DNA from: an uncultured Clostridia bacterium
GTDB lineage: Bacteria; Bacillota; Clostridia; Oscillospirales; CAG-272
Assembly (NCBI GenBank): GCA_944391805.1
Contig: CALXUY010000085.1
Coordinates: 1 to 37,293 of the forward strand
Length of the DNA stretch: 37,293 nt
Direction of reading: 5' to 3'
The notes beneath the pieces were generated by a model that ran no database searches, had not been told where the DNA came from, and was given only the letters and a program-made list of their open reading frames with translations. Below, one piece after another: positions 1-8,360 of this stretch. The position numbers and the translations under genes are program-made. Every line of letters begins with the position of its first letter. Position 1 is the first letter of the stretch.

Positions 1-212
1 GTCCTCCGGTCCGATTCCTCCCGCTTGAATTGTCTGAAAAAGCTCTCGCAGACCGCGTTGTCAAAAGGATACCCCTTCTTGGAAAAGGACTGGACCACAT
101 GGAGCTCGTCCAGAAGTTTTCTGAAAGGCTCGGCTGTATACTGCGTTCCGCGATCGGAATGGAACATCAGTCCCTGGATTTCCTCGTGCGCCGTGCTTTT
201 CGCATCCCGCGC
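1..212 (-). pseudogene. IS3-family transposase (OrfB) fragment, open at window edge
   Basis: Reading the minus strand from about 212 down to 1 gives an uninterrupted stretch typical of the DDE integrase core of IS3-family OrfB proteins. It contains HSDRGTQYT, which holds the second catalytic Asp, and then SFSKKGYPFDNAVCESFF, which holds the catalytic Glu. The N-terminal half with the first Asp is missing. The homology begins directly after the TAA stop of the neighbouring CD1247-type gene, in the same frame and with no start codon or terminal inverted repeat in between. It is therefore a 5'-truncated remnant at this end; the other end runs off the window. It cannot be a functional transposase as seen here. 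Confidence 0.85.
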
Positions 213-695
213 TTATTTCTCGTCAGAGAGCTTTTTGTAGTCGTCCTCCTCCACAATGCAGCCAAACTTTTCGCCGCACGCGGGACAGGTGAGATTTTCG
301 GGGTCCAGCTCCTGATCAAAGCAGATGGTCTCCCCACAGGAGGGGCAGACGATTTCATAGTATTCGTCGTCGCAGCCGCTGCACCCCTCACAGTTGCCGT
401 CGCAGTCGTCCTCCTCATCATCATCGTCATCGTCATCGTCAGCTTCATCGTCATCCTCGTCGAGGAATTCCTCCACGGCGTCGAGATCATCGTCCAGCTC
501 CTCCACATAGTCGTGCAGATCGTCCATGCGCGCCTTCAGGCCGTCCAGCTCTGCGCGCAGGTCGGTAACCTCTGCGGCAAGCCCTTCGGTCAGCTCCATC
601 AGCGCGGCAATAATTTTCCCCTCCTTGGTGGTCGGGTCAAACTCCAGCCCTTGGGCCAGTCCCTTGAGATAGGCAGATTGTTCGGTCAGCTTCAT
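213..695 (-). CDS. CD1247-type protein: helical N-domain, Asp-rich linker, C-terminal zinc ribbon
   Basis: The 160-residue product has three parts. Residues 1-75 are a helical, probably coiled-coil N-domain beginning MKLTEQSAYLKGLAQGL, as in clostridial 'CD1247 N-terminal domain' proteins. Residues 79-99 are almost entirely Asp and Glu. Residues 98-146 carry Cys pairs: a CxxxCxxCxxC cluster, then CPSC (117-120) and CPAC (137-140), which form a rubredoxin-like zinc ribbon. The function is unknown. The start at 695 is preceded by GGAGG with 8-nt spacing; an upstream in-frame start would have no such site. The gene lies downstream of efp on the same strand, across a 114-bp gap containing a hairpin. 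Its stop codon touches an IS3 remnant, so the native 3' flank and any terminator have been lost. Family assignment comes from the N-terminal motif and the architecture. Confidence 0.75.
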   Translation of the reverse strand: MKLTEQSAYLKGLAQGLEFDPTTKEGKIIAALMELTEGLAAEVTDLRAELDGLKARMDDLHDYVEELDDDLDAVEEFLDEDDDEADDDDDDDDEEDDCDGNCEGCSGCDDEYYEIVCPSCGETICFDQELDPENLTCPACGEKFGCIVEEDDYKKLSDEK

Positions 696-774
696 CGCTC
701 GTTCCTCCAAATATTGAGATTTTTTTCCGCATCTCCGAATGCGGCTGATACCTGCAAAAGCGGGGAAGCCCCGC

Positions 775-804
775 AAAAGGCTCCCCCGCCGGTATGCCGG
801 AGCC
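775..804 (-). terminator. Candidate rho-independent terminator after efp
   Basis: Read on the minus strand, GGCTCC (799-804) and GGAGCC (779-784) form a stem around a CCGG-containing loop, followed by TTTT. A second short stem (GCGGGG/CCCCGC, 760-774) follows, also with TTTT after it. Either would end efp transcription or reduce read-through into the CD1247-type gene. Confidence 0.5.
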
Positions 805-809
805 TCCGC

Positions 810-1370
810 TTATGCGCGGGAGAGATACTCCCCGGTTCTGGTGTCAATCTTCAGCACGTCGCCCACATTGATGAAGAGCGGAACCTTGATTTCGGCCCCG
901 GTCTCGAGAGTGGCCGGCTTGAGCGTGTTGGTGGCGGTGTTGCCCGCAAAGCCGGGATCGGTATCGGTCACGGCAAGCTCCACAAACGTAGGAGGCTCCA
1001 CGCCGAACACGTTGCCCTTGTAGGAGATGATTTTGCACATCATCTCCTCCTTGACAAAGCGGAAGTTGTCGCCCACCTTGTCGTGCGGAATCAGGGTCTC
1101 CTCCCATGTCTCGGTATCCATGAAGTGATAGAGATCCCCGTCATCGTAGGAATACTGCATATCCTTCCGTTCAATATAGGCGTTTTCAAACTTATCGGTG
1201 GGGCTGAAGGTTCTCTCGGTCACCGCCCCGGAAATCACGTTCTTGAGCTTGGTGCGCACAAACGCAGCTCCCTTGCCCGGCTTGACGTGCTGGAACTCAA
1301 TCACCTGCAGCACATTTCCCTGCCCGTCGTCAAAGGTCACGCCATTCTTAAAATCGCCAGCTACTACCAT
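810..1370 (-). CDS. efp: Elongation factor P
   Basis: The 186-residue product has the normal length for EF-P, the translation factor that enters the ribosomal E site and relieves stalling at consecutive prolines. The N-terminal KOW-like domain carries the modification-site loop [10 protein letters not shown], with K33 at the tip position that is modified or contacts the P-site tRNA in other bacteria. Two OB domains follow, including the family signature near [11 protein letters not shown]. The ATG at 1370 has GGGAGG 7 nt upstream. A consensus-like promoter lies about 75 bp upstream of the start codon. No modification enzyme gene (such as epmA or ymfI) is in the window. The gene is divergent from yicC. 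Confidence 0.97.
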   Translation of the reverse strand: MVVAGDFKNGVTFDDGQGNVLQVIEFQHVKPGKGAAFVRTKLKNVISGAVTERTFSPTDKFENAYIERKDMQYSYDDGDLYHFMDTETWEETLIPHDKVGDNFRFVKEEMMCKIISYKGNVFGVEPPTFVELAVTDTDPGFAGNTATNTLKPATLETGAEIKVPLFINVGDVLKIDTRTGEYLSRA

Positions 1371-1441
1371 TTTCTACCTCCCAAAATGCAAAGCGTTAAA
1401 ATCTGAGCCGGCGCAGCGGCGCGACTCCACAGTTACTTATT

Positions 1442-1470
1442 ATTTTACACCAAAACGGACAGATTTGCAA
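1442..1470 (-). promoter_or_regulatory. Sigma-A promoter of efp
   Basis: On the minus strand, TTGCAA (1465-1470), a 17-bp spacer and TAAAAT (1442-1447) form a near-consensus promoter pointing at efp. The divergent intergenic stretch 1371-1778 holds this promoter and the yicC promoter. Between them, at about 1471-1713, I see only T-rich sequence and no gene. Confidence 0.7.
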
Positions 1471-1713
1471 TAGTTTTTTTCTCTTTTTTCCACTTTTTGC
1501 GCTTTCTATGAAATTTTTTTTGGAATCCGGGGGATTTTCGGCTACATTCATGGGCTTCCGGGGCACATCCGGCATCGCAGCCTTCCCGTTTCATCCCCTG
1601 TTTTCTGCGCCGCCTGCCGCACGCCCCGCTTCGGTCCGATTCATCAAATTGATCAATCCGGTGGGGTTCTCCCCGCGGTTTTCAAAAAAACTTCTGAAAA
1701 TCCCGGTAAAATC

Positions 1714-1742
1714 TTGACTTTTGGACGAAAATAGAGTACAAT
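1714..1742 (+). promoter_or_regulatory. Sigma-A promoter of the yicC cluster
   Basis: TTGACT (1714-1719), a 17-bp spacer and TACAAT (1737-1742) lie just upstream of the yicC ribosome binding site, leaving a leader of about 30 nt. It is likely the head promoter of the long plus-strand housekeeping cluster. Confidence 0.75.
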
Positions 1743-1778
1743 AAAATGAAGAACCATGCGCTGGAAGGAGGAACGGTG

Positions 1779-2663
1779 TTGATTCGGAGCATGACAGGCT
1801 TTGGCAGATGCCGGGATACGGTGAACGGCAGGGATGTGACGGTGGAAATCAAGTCGGTCAACAGCCGGTATTTTGACTGCTCGGTGCGCATCAGCCGTCC
1901 GGTCGCCTATCTGGAGGATCGCGTCAAGCCCTATCTGCAGCAATTGGGGGTGCGCCGCGGCAAGGTGGACGTTTGGATCACCGTGGAGGATGCGGGCGGA
2001 GACGCCTCCCGGGAGCTGGACGAGGCCCGCGTATGGGAATACCTGCATGCCCTCCGCCGGCTGCGGGACGATTTCGGTCTCAGGGACGACATCTCGGTGA
2101 TGACGGTGGCCCGCAACCCCGAGCTGTTCACCGCGAAAAAGCCGGAGGAGGACCCGGACCGGGACTGGGCGGAGCTGTGCCCCGTGCTCGACCGCGCGGC
2201 CGCCGCGTTTCTTTCGGCGCGGGAGCGGGAGGGCGAAAGCCTTTGCCGGGACATCCGCGCAAAGCTCGCCGGCATCCGTCAGGCAATCGGTCGGATTGAA
2301 GCCCTCTCGGCCGAATGCGCCGCGCAATACCGCGAGCGGCTGACCCAACGCCTGCGCGAGGTGCTGGCCGAATACAGGCTTTCGCCCGACGAGGGGCGCA
2401 TTCTCACCGAATGTGCGGTTTACGCCGATAAAATTTCGGTGGATGAGGAGCTGGTTCGTCTGCGCACGCATCTGGACGCGATGGAACAGGTACTGACAGG
2501 GGACGGCGCTGTCGGACGGCGGCTGGATTTTCTGCTGCAGGAGATCAACCGGGAAATCAACACCACCGGCTCCAAATGCAGCAGCGCTCCGATCGCCGCG
2601 CTGGTAGTGGACGTCAAGTGCGAGCTGGAAAAGGTGAGAGAACAGATTCAGAATCTCGAATGA
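1779..2663 (+). CDS. yicC: YicC/YloC-family endoribonuclease
   Basis: The 294-residue product has the family N-terminus (M/L)IRSMTGFG, a central helical region, and the conserved C-terminal part with FLLQEINREINTTGSK, SAPIAALVVDVKCELEKVREQ and QN. YicC proteins are oligomeric endoribonucleases in bacterial RNA turnover. I chose the TTG at 1779 because GGAGG (1767-1771) lies 7 nt upstream and translation then begins at the conserved motif. The GTG at 1776 is only 4 nt from the Shine-Dalgarno, and the ATG at 1746 lies upstream of it. The gene heads the cluster; in Clostridia yicC typically precedes remA and gmk, but here an aldo/keto reductase intervenes. Confidence 0.93.
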   Translation: MIRSMTGFGRCRDTVNGRDVTVEIKSVNSRYFDCSVRISRPVAYLEDRVKPYLQQLGVRRGKVDVWITVEDAGGDASRELDEARVWEYLHALRRLRDDFGLRDDISVMTVARNPELFTAKKPEEDPDRDWAELCPVLDRAAAAFLSAREREGESLCRDIRAKLAGIRQAIGRIEALSAECAAQYRERLTQRLREVLAEYRLSPDEGRILTECAVYADKISVDEELVRLRTHLDAMEQVLTGDGAVGRRLDFLLQEINREINTTGSKCSSAPIAALVVDVKCELEKVREQIQNLE

Positions 2664-2679
2664 TCAAAGGAGCATGGAT

Positions 2680-3687
2680 ATGAGCGACTATCTCGCATCG
2701 GCCGGACGCTACGCGGACATGACCTATCGCCGCTGCGGCAAAAGCGGGCTGCTGCTGCCGGCCGTATCCCTTGGCCTGTGGCACAACTTTGGGGATACCG
2801 CCTGCTTTGAGAACATGAAGCGGCTTTGCCTGACCGCGTTTGACCATGGCATCACGCATTTCGATCTTGCCAACAACTACGGTCCGGAGCCGGGCAGCGC
2901 CGAGAAAAACTTCGGACGCATCCTGCGCGAAGCGCTCTCGCCCTACCGCGATGAGCTGATCATCAGCACCAAAGCCGGGTATCTGATGTGGGAGGGGCCA
3001 TACGGCGACTGGGGAAGCCGGAAATACCTGCTTGCCAGCCTCGACCAGAGCCTGCGGCGGATGGGGCTGGACTATGTGGACATCTTTTATCACCACCGCA
3101 TGGATCCCAACACCCCGCTGGAGGAGACGATGGGGGCCTTGGCACAGGCGGTGTCCAGCGGAAAGGCGCTCTATGCCGGGCTCTCCAACTACGACGGGGA
3201 TACCATGCTCCGCGCGGCCGCCATCCTCGAGGAGCTGCACTGCCCGTTCGTCATCAATCAGAACCGCTATTCCATTCTGGACCGCAAAATCGAGCAGAAC
3301 GGTCTGAAGCAGTGCGCCGCACAGGCCGGCAAGGGGATCATCGCCTTCAGCCCGCTGGCACAAGGGCTTCTGACCAACCGCTACCTCAACGGAATTCCGG
3401 CAGACAGCCGGATTCGCACCGACGGCCGCTTTCTCAAGGAGAGCAGCCTCACACCCGAAAAGCGGAAGCAGCTTCAGGCGCTCAGCCGCATTGCCGAAGG
3501 CCGCGGGCAAACGTTGGCAGAAATGGCGCTGAGCTGGCTCCTGCGCAGCCCGGAGGTGACCAGTGTTCTGGTCGGTGCCTCCAAGCCCGAGCAGATTCTC
3601 GAAAATATCGGCGCGCTGCGCCACACCGCATTTACCGAGGAGGAGCTGAAGGCAATCGACACCGCCTGCGGGCAGGCGCCGAACTGA
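2680..3687 (+). CDS. Aldo/keto reductase, YghZ/Gpr-like
   Basis: The 335-residue product is an NADPH-dependent (beta/alpha)8-barrel oxidoreductase. The catalytic tetrad is visible: D62 in FDLANNYGP, Y67, K98 in ISTKAG and H138 in IFYHHRMD. The stretch MWEGPYGDWGSRKYL is characteristic of the YghZ/L-glyceraldehyde-3-phosphate reductase (AKR14) subgroup, and QNRYSILDR and the C-terminal SVLVGASKPEQILEN are also typical. AKR14 enzymes reduce L-GAP and methylglyoxal; the substrate here is inferred only from subgroup resemblance. GGAG (2669-2672) gives 7-nt spacing to the ATG at 2680, whereas the in-frame ATG at 2674 would be too close. It starts 16 bp after yicC and so is probably co-transcribed. 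Its place between yicC and remA is unusual for this conserved cluster and suggests insertion. Confidence 0.92.
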   Translation: MSDYLASAGRYADMTYRRCGKSGLLLPAVSLGLWHNFGDTACFENMKRLCLTAFDHGITHFDLANNYGPEPGSAEKNFGRILREALSPYRDELIISTKAGYLMWEGPYGDWGSRKYLLASLDQSLRRMGLDYVDIFYHHRMDPNTPLEETMGALAQAVSSGKALYAGLSNYDGDTMLRAAAILEELHCPFVINQNRYSILDRKIEQNGLKQCAAQAGKGIIAFSPLAQGLLTNRYLNGIPADSRIRTDGRFLKESSLTPEKRKQLQALSRIAEGRGQTLAEMALSWLLRSPEVTSVLVGASKPEQILENIGALRHTAFTEEELKAIDTACGQAPN

Positions 3688-3930
3688 GCCGAACGCTGCC
3701 GAAGCCTGACACAGGCGCCGATAGCGCCGCGTGAGCAGACAAAACCGGCCGTTTCAGAACCGTATGCGCGAGTGACGCCGCGCAATCGACGGCCGTCTGC
3801 CGCCCGTTGCACCGCTCCGGCCGATGTCGCGGCACGCTTATGTAACGGCCGGCCCGGCGGAGCTGATTTTCAGCCCGCGCCTTCCAAGCCATCCACAAAC
3901 GCAGAGACGAGAGAAAAGGAAACACCGATT

Positions 3931-4212
3931 ATGAAATTTATCAATGTGGGCTTCGGCAACATGGTGGCGGCCGAACGGGTGGTGGCGGTGGCCAACCCCG
4001 AGTCGGCGCCCATCAAACGGCTGATTCAGGATTCCAAGGATGACGGCCGCGCCATTGACGTCACCTGCGGCCGCAGAACCCGCGCGGTCATCATCACCGA
4101 TTCCGAGCATGTGATTCTGTCGGCCATCCAGTCCGAAACCATTGCCAACCGGCTGGAGAACAGCGAAGCCGGCGAGGGAGACCCCGCCGAGGACGACCCG
4201 GAAAACGCATAG
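3931..4212 (+). CDS. remA: RemA/DUF370-family DNA-binding regulator
   Basis: The 93-residue product begins [20 protein letters not shown], followed by [27 protein letters not shown], the hallmark of RemA (DUF370). In Bacillus subtilis RemA is a ring-forming DNA-binding activator of biofilm matrix and osmoprotection genes. The last 20 residues are an acidic tail not needed for the fold. The ATG at 3931 gives the family N-terminus; AAAGGA lies about 10 nt upstream. It sits just before gmk, the standard Firmicutes order. The preceding 243 bp (3688-3930) contain no gene that I can support. Confidence 0.93.
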   Translation: MKFINVGFGNMVAAERVVAVANPESAPIKRLIQDSKDDGRAIDVTCGRRTRAVIITDSEHVILSAIQSETIANRLENSEAGEGDPAEDDPENA

Positions 4213-4333
4213 CCCGGGGCCTCGTCGGTTCTTCCCCGCCTCTGGGCGGCGGACGGCTGCGGGCTTTCTGCCGGCGGCGAAGCGCCCACGGGAAAAGCGC
4301 GGCGCAAATCAAACAAGTTAAGGATGTGCAAAG

Positions 4334-4942
4334 ATGGAAGAAGGATTGTTGATCGTGCTCTCGGGCCCTGCCGGCAGCGGCAAGGGAACCGTGAGCCAGC
4401 TATTGCTCCGGTCGCCGGATTTCGCGTTTTCGGTGTCTGCCACCACGCGCGCGCCGCGCCCGGGAGAGGTGGACGGCGTGAATTACCACTTCATCACAAC
4501 GGCTGATTTTGAGGAGCGCATCCGCCGCGGGGAGCTGCTGGAATACACCAACTATTGCGGCAATTACTACGGCACGCTCCGCCGGGAGGCCGAGGCGATC
4601 CTCGGGAGCGGAAGGAACCTGCTGCTCGAAATTGAGGTGGAGGGCGCAGCCAACATCAAACGCCTGCGGCCGGACGCCGTGCTGATTATGCTGCTGCCTC
4701 CGTCGTTTGCGGTACAGGAGCAGCGCCTGCGGGGGCGCGGAACCGAGACCGAGGAGAAGATCCGCGCCCGGCTGACCCGCAGCCGGGAGGAGCTGGACCG
4801 CCTGCCCATCTATGATTATATTGTGTACAACCGGGATGACGGAGCCGAGGCCTGCGCCGACGACGTGCGAGCCATTGTCCGCGCCGAGCGCTGCTCGGTC
4901 CGCCGCAATCCCGATGCGGAGAAAAAATTTTTTGAGAGATAA
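4334..4942 (+). CDS. gmk: Guanylate kinase
   Basis: The 202-residue product transfers phosphate from ATP to GMP, giving GDP for RNA, DNA and (p)ppGpp metabolism. The P-loop GPAGSGKGT is at residues 11-19. The GMP-binding segment follows (SATTRAPRPGEVDGVNYHFI, then ELLEYTNYCGNYYGT), then LLEIEVEGAANIK, and the lid with RLRGRGTETEEKIRARL. Length is typical. It is preceded by AAGGA about 9 nt from the ATG and followed 21 bp later by rpoZ. The gmk-rpoZ-priA order is classical, although coaBC, often between rpoZ and priA, is absent. Confidence 0.97.
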   Translation: MEEGLLIVLSGPAGSGKGTVSQLLLRSPDFAFSVSATTRAPRPGEVDGVNYHFITTADFEERIRRGELLEYTNYCGNYYGTLRREAEAILGSGRNLLLEIEVEGAANIKRLRPDAVLIMLLPPSFAVQEQRLRGRGTETEEKIRARLTRSREELDRLPIYDYIVYNRDDGAEACADDVRAIVRAERCSVRRNPDAEKKFFER

Positions 4943-4963
4943 GCAAGAAGGAGAGCCATTGCC

Positions 4964-5521
4964 ATGCTTCACCCAACCATTGACGAGCTGACCCAGGGAA
5001 AATTCAACCGCTACGAGCTGGCGCTTGCCACCGCGCGGTGCGCCCGTCTGATCACCGACGAATACGTGCGCCAGCATGATGCCGCCGAGCGGTCACAGAC
5101 CGGAAACAAGGAGACCGACCGCCCCATCAACACCATGATTGACCGCGAGCTGCGGGACGAAAAGGCCGTGAAGGTCGCCATCCGGCGGATCGCCAACGGA
5201 GATTTCATCATCGACGAAAACGCCGCCGACTACGAGCCGATCGACCTTGCCGCAGAGCACGAGGCCGAAATGCAGGCCAGATACCCCGACTTCTCGGACG
5301 ACGAGGAGGATGAGGACGAGGACGATGCGTTTGCGGAGGACGAAGAGGAGGCGGATACCGCGGACGCCGCACAGGACGGCGATTCGGCCGACAGCGACGC
5401 CGGCTCTGACGAGGGCGAGGGCTCTGCCGCACAGGAGGAAGACGCTGCCGCGGCAGACGACACGCCCAAAGACGCCGCGGAAACCGACGGCGGGACGGAC
5501 GCAGAGCCGCAGCAGCCTTGA
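4964..5521 (+). CDS. rpoZ: RNA polymerase omega subunit with long acidic C-terminal extension
   Basis: Residues 1-75 match omega, the small subunit that wraps the beta' C-terminus: a Thr/Asp-rich start, then FNRYELALATARCARLI, the DRPINTMIDREL region and KAVKVAIRRIANGD. The normal omega protein is 60-90 residues, but this one has 185. The extra 105 residues are dominated by Asp, Glu and Ala, with a DDEEDEDEDD run around residues 107-116, and are presumably disordered. The reading frame is clean and the stop overlaps the priA start (TTGA), so the tail is truly encoded. AAGGAG lies about 10 nt upstream of the ATG. The role of the tail is unknown; nucleic-acid mimicry or a charge spacer are possible but unproven. 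Confidence 0.9.
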   Translation: MLHPTIDELTQGKFNRYELALATARCARLITDEYVRQHDAAERSQTGNKETDRPINTMIDRELRDEKAVKVAIRRIANGDFIIDENAADYEPIDLAAEHEAEMQARYPDFSDDEEDEDEDDAFAEDEEEADTADAAQDGDSADSDAGSDEGEGSAAQEEDAAAADDTPKDAAETDGGTDAEPQQP

Positions 5522-8013
5522 TCCCGCAGTTTGCAGGCGTCTGTCTGCTGGATAATCCCTATCACATCGACGGAACCTATGACTACGCCATTCCGGCAGA
5601 AATGCGGGAGTCGGTCACACCCGGGGTGTTTGTCACCGTGCCGTTCGGCGTGCGAAACCAGCTGCGGACCGGGCTGGTCGCCGAGGTGCGGGAGCACTCC
5701 GCGTATCAGGACACCAAGCTGATCCGGGCGGTTCTGCCCGAAAGCATCTCTCTGGATGAGGAAATGCGGGGGCTGTGCGGCTTTCTCAAAACCCGCACAC
5801 TCTGCACCACCGGGGACGCGGTGCGGGCGATGGTGCCGGCCGCGGCACTCTCCCGGCTGCGCGAGCTTTACTCCGTCAACCCCGCCCTCATACCGACCGA
5901 CTCCGACGAAATTCCATCGTCGGATTTGTTCGTATATGAATTTTTACAGGCACATGGAGAGACGGCCCTGCCCCGCCTGCGGGAGGCGCTGGGCGTCCGC
6001 GCGGAACGCTCGGTGCGCCGGCTGCGGGAGCGCGGCTGGCTCACGCGCCGCATTGTGTACGACGAGCCGAAGGAGGGGAAGAGCGAAAAGCTCTGGTCGC
6101 TGGCGATCCCTCCCGATACGGCAAGGGAGCTGGCCGACGGCAGGGAGTGCGGCGGAATCAGGCTGCGCTCTCCGGTGCACCGGAGCATTCTCTCGGTGCT
6201 GCTGGAGGAGGACGCGCCGGTGAGCGGCGCTGACCTTGCCGCGCAGGCGGGCTGCGGCCCTTCCCAGCTCCGGGCATTGCTCGCAAAGGGGCTGCTGCTC
6301 TGCGAGGAGCGGCGCACCAGCCGCAATCCCTATACCGGCGCGCCCTGCCTCGGCATCACGCCGCAGGAGCTGAACGGCGAGCAGGCTGCCGCGCTGGAGA
6401 CCCTCACCGCTCTGGCGCAGGCGGGAGAACCGCGCGCCGCCCTGCTCTACGGGGTGACAGGCAGCGGCAAAACCCGCGTGATGACGGCTCTGATCGACCG
6501 CCTGCTGGCCGACGGCAGGGGGGTGATCGTTCTGCTCCCCGAGATTGCGCTCACACCGCAGTCGGTCGCCATCTTCTGCTCACGCTACGGGCAACGGGTG
6601 GCCGTGATGCACTCGGCGCTCTCGGCCGGGGAGCGCTACGACGCCTACTGCCGCATCCGCAGAGGGGAGGCAGACGTGGTGGTGGGGACGCGCTCGGCCG
6701 TGTTCGCCCCGGTGCGGCGGCTGGGCGCCGTCATCATCGACGAGGAGCAGGAGCACACCTACAAATCCGACCAGAATCCCAAATATCATGCCAGGGACGT
6801 GGCGCGCTACCGCTGCAATTACCACCGGGCGCTGATGCTGCTGGCCTCGGCGACCCCATCGCTCGAAAGCTACAAAAAGGCGGAGGACGGGGCCTATACG
6901 TTGGTGACGCTCCCCCACCGGTGCGGCGCCGCACAGCTTCCGGCCGTAACCGTAACCGATATGCGTCGGGAGCTGCGGGAGGGCAACACCTCGCCGCTGG
7001 GCGCCGGGCTGACCGAAGCCATCGGGCAGACGCTCGCGCGAGGGGAACAGTCCATTCTGTTTCTCAACCGACGCGGGTACCACCGCGCCGTCACCTGCCG
7101 CGCCTGCGGGCAGGCGCTGGTCTGCCCCCGCTGCTCGGTTGCCATGACCTATCACACCCGCCGGGGCAGCTATGCCGAGGGGGAGCTGATGTGCCACTGG
7201 TGCGGCGGCAGACAGCCCCTGCCCCGGGTTTGCCCGGCGTGCGGCTCGGAGCATCTCGGTCACACGGGCTTTGGCACGCAAAAGCTCGAGGAGGAGCTGG
7301 GGCAGCTTTTCCCCTCGGCAAGGATCCTGCGCATGGACGCCGACACCGCGGTGGGAAAGGAGGCCTACGACCGGATGCTGGGCCGCTTCCGCCGGCATGA
7401 AGCCGACATTCTGCTGGGCACCCAGATGGTGACCAAGGGACACGATTTCCCCGACGTCACGCTGGTGGGAGTCCTCCTGGCGGACGCCTCGCTGTATCTC
7501 GACGACTACCGCGCCGCCGAGCGCACCTTTGCCATGCTGACACAGGTCATCGGGCGAGCCGGGAGGGGAAAGCTGCCGGGACGGGCCGTGATTCAGACCG
7601 ACAACCCCGAGAGCGAGGTCATCCGGCTCTCCTGCGCACAGGACTACCCCGCGTTTTATCAGCGGGAGCTGCGGCTGCGCCGGCTGCTCTGCTTTCCCCC
7701 GATCTGTGACATCGCGCTGATAACGGTCAGCGGCACGCTCGAGCAGGAGGTACTGCTGGCAGCCGGAAAGCTGCCCGGAGAGCTTGACGCCCTGCGCGGG
7801 CAGGAGGCATACCGGGACGTGGAGCTGATCCCGTTCGGGCCGTTCGAGGCCCCAGTCTACCGGGTGGACAACCGCTACCGCATGCGCATGGTCATCAAAT
7901 GCAGGCTGACAAAGGCTACGCTCGGTCTGTTTCACGCGCTGCTCTGCCGCATGGGCACGGGCTGTGGGAAACGGGTGCAGGTCAGCATCGATCTCAACCC
8001 GTCCAATCTGTAA
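5518..8013 (+). CDS. priA: Primosomal protein N' (PriA helicase)
   Basis: The 831-residue product is the superfamily 2 helicase that restarts replication forks. It has an N-terminal 3'-DNA-binding domain (about 1-110), a winged-helix region, Walker A GVTGSGKT (312-319) and a DEExH box DEEQEH (408-413). Eight zinc-binding cysteines follow at C527, C530, C536, C539, C559, C562, C572 and C575, then helicase motifs including GTQMVTKGHDFPDVTLVG and QVIGRAGRG. The start is a TTG overlapping the rpoZ stop by 4 bp. With no good Shine-Dalgarno nearby, translational coupling to rpoZ is likely. The first residues (M)IPQFAGVCLLDNPYHIDGTY fit the family N-terminus. Full length and intact. Confidence 0.97.
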   Translation: MIPQFAGVCLLDNPYHIDGTYDYAIPAEMRESVTPGVFVTVPFGVRNQLRTGLVAEVREHSAYQDTKLIRAVLPESISLDEEMRGLCGFLKTRTLCTTGDAVRAMVPAAALSRLRELYSVNPALIPTDSDEIPSSDLFVYEFLQAHGETALPRLREALGVRAERSVRRLRERGWLTRRIVYDEPKEGKSEKLWSLAIPPDTARELADGRECGGIRLRSPVHRSILSVLLEEDAPVSGADLAAQAGCGPSQLRALLAKGLLLCEERRTSRNPYTGAPCLGITPQELNGEQAAALETLTALAQAGEPRAALLYGVTGSGKTRVMTALIDRLLADGRGVIVLLPEIALTPQSVAIFCSRYGQRVAVMHSALSAGERYDAYCRIRRGEADVVVGTRSAVFAPVRRLGAVIIDEEQEHTYKSDQNPKYHARDVARYRCNYHRALMLLASATPSLESYKKAEDGAYTLVTLPHRCGAAQLPAVTVTDMRRELREGNTSPLGAGLTEAIGQTLARGEQSILFLNRRGYHRAVTCRACGQALVCPRCSVAMTYHTRRGSYAEGELMCHWCGGRQPLPRVCPACGSEHLGHTGFGTQKLEEELGQLFPSARILRMDADTAVGKEAYDRMLGRFRRHEADILLGTQMVTKGHDFPDVTLVGVLLADASLYLDDYRAAERTFAMLTQVIGRAGRGKLPGRAVIQTDNPESEVIRLSCAQDYPAFYQRELRLRRLLCFPPICDIALITVSGTLEQEVLLAAGKLPGELDALRGQEAYRDVELIPFGPFEAPVYRVDNRYRMRMVIKCRLTKATLGLFHALLCRMGTGCGKRVQVSIDLNPSNL

Positions 8014-8360
8014 AGTATCGCCGCAAAGCAGTGAATCCGCCGCAAAGCTCTTTGTCAAACGGAGTATTGCGGAACCGAAAAAGAAACAACAAGCGCGGTG
8101 GTCGCGGCAGGATTTCCTGCATACATTTTTGAAGAAAAGCAAACCATACAAAGCACGGAGCTGCGCCGGAAGCGCAGAAACCTGCAGGCATGTGATCAAA
8201 CCTTCTGCCCGACCGGCCGACGGTCTGCAGGACCGCACGACAGTCCGAATGCCACAAAGCACGCCGGCAAAAACCATTGCCGGTCAACACGCATCATTCA
8301 ACCTTCAACCAAAGCCGGGAGCCGCATTGTCCCCCGGAATCTCCCGAAGAAAGGAATCCT
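8014..8360 (+). other. Intergenic stretch between priA and def, no gene seen
   Basis: 347 bp, more A-rich than its neighbours. It has a direct repeat of CGCCGCAAAGC shortly after the priA stop and a 7-bp hairpin (CCGGCAA 8264-8270 with TTGCCGG 8277-8283). The in-frame extension upstream of def has no family similarity and no ribosome binding site. I see no promoter or riboswitch that I can defend. Confidence 0.5.

Noticed and set aside
413..460. CRISPR-like or microsatellite repeat (run of TCATCG/TCGTCA units)
   Set aside because: The run encodes the Asp stretch of the CD1247-type protein. No regular repeat-spacer pattern is present here or elsewhere in the window.
30..1406. About 460-codon plus-strand frame across the EF-P and CD1247-type genes
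   Set aside because: Antisense to efp, which is certain; it also reads through the IS fragment and shows poly-Val stretches from the antisense of the Asp run.
1746..1778. ATG at 1746 as the yicC start
   Set aside because: It lies upstream of the Shine-Dalgarno GGAGG and only 4 bp downstream of the -10 box, so it would be at or before the transcript start. The TTG at 1779 fits both spacing and family N-terminus.
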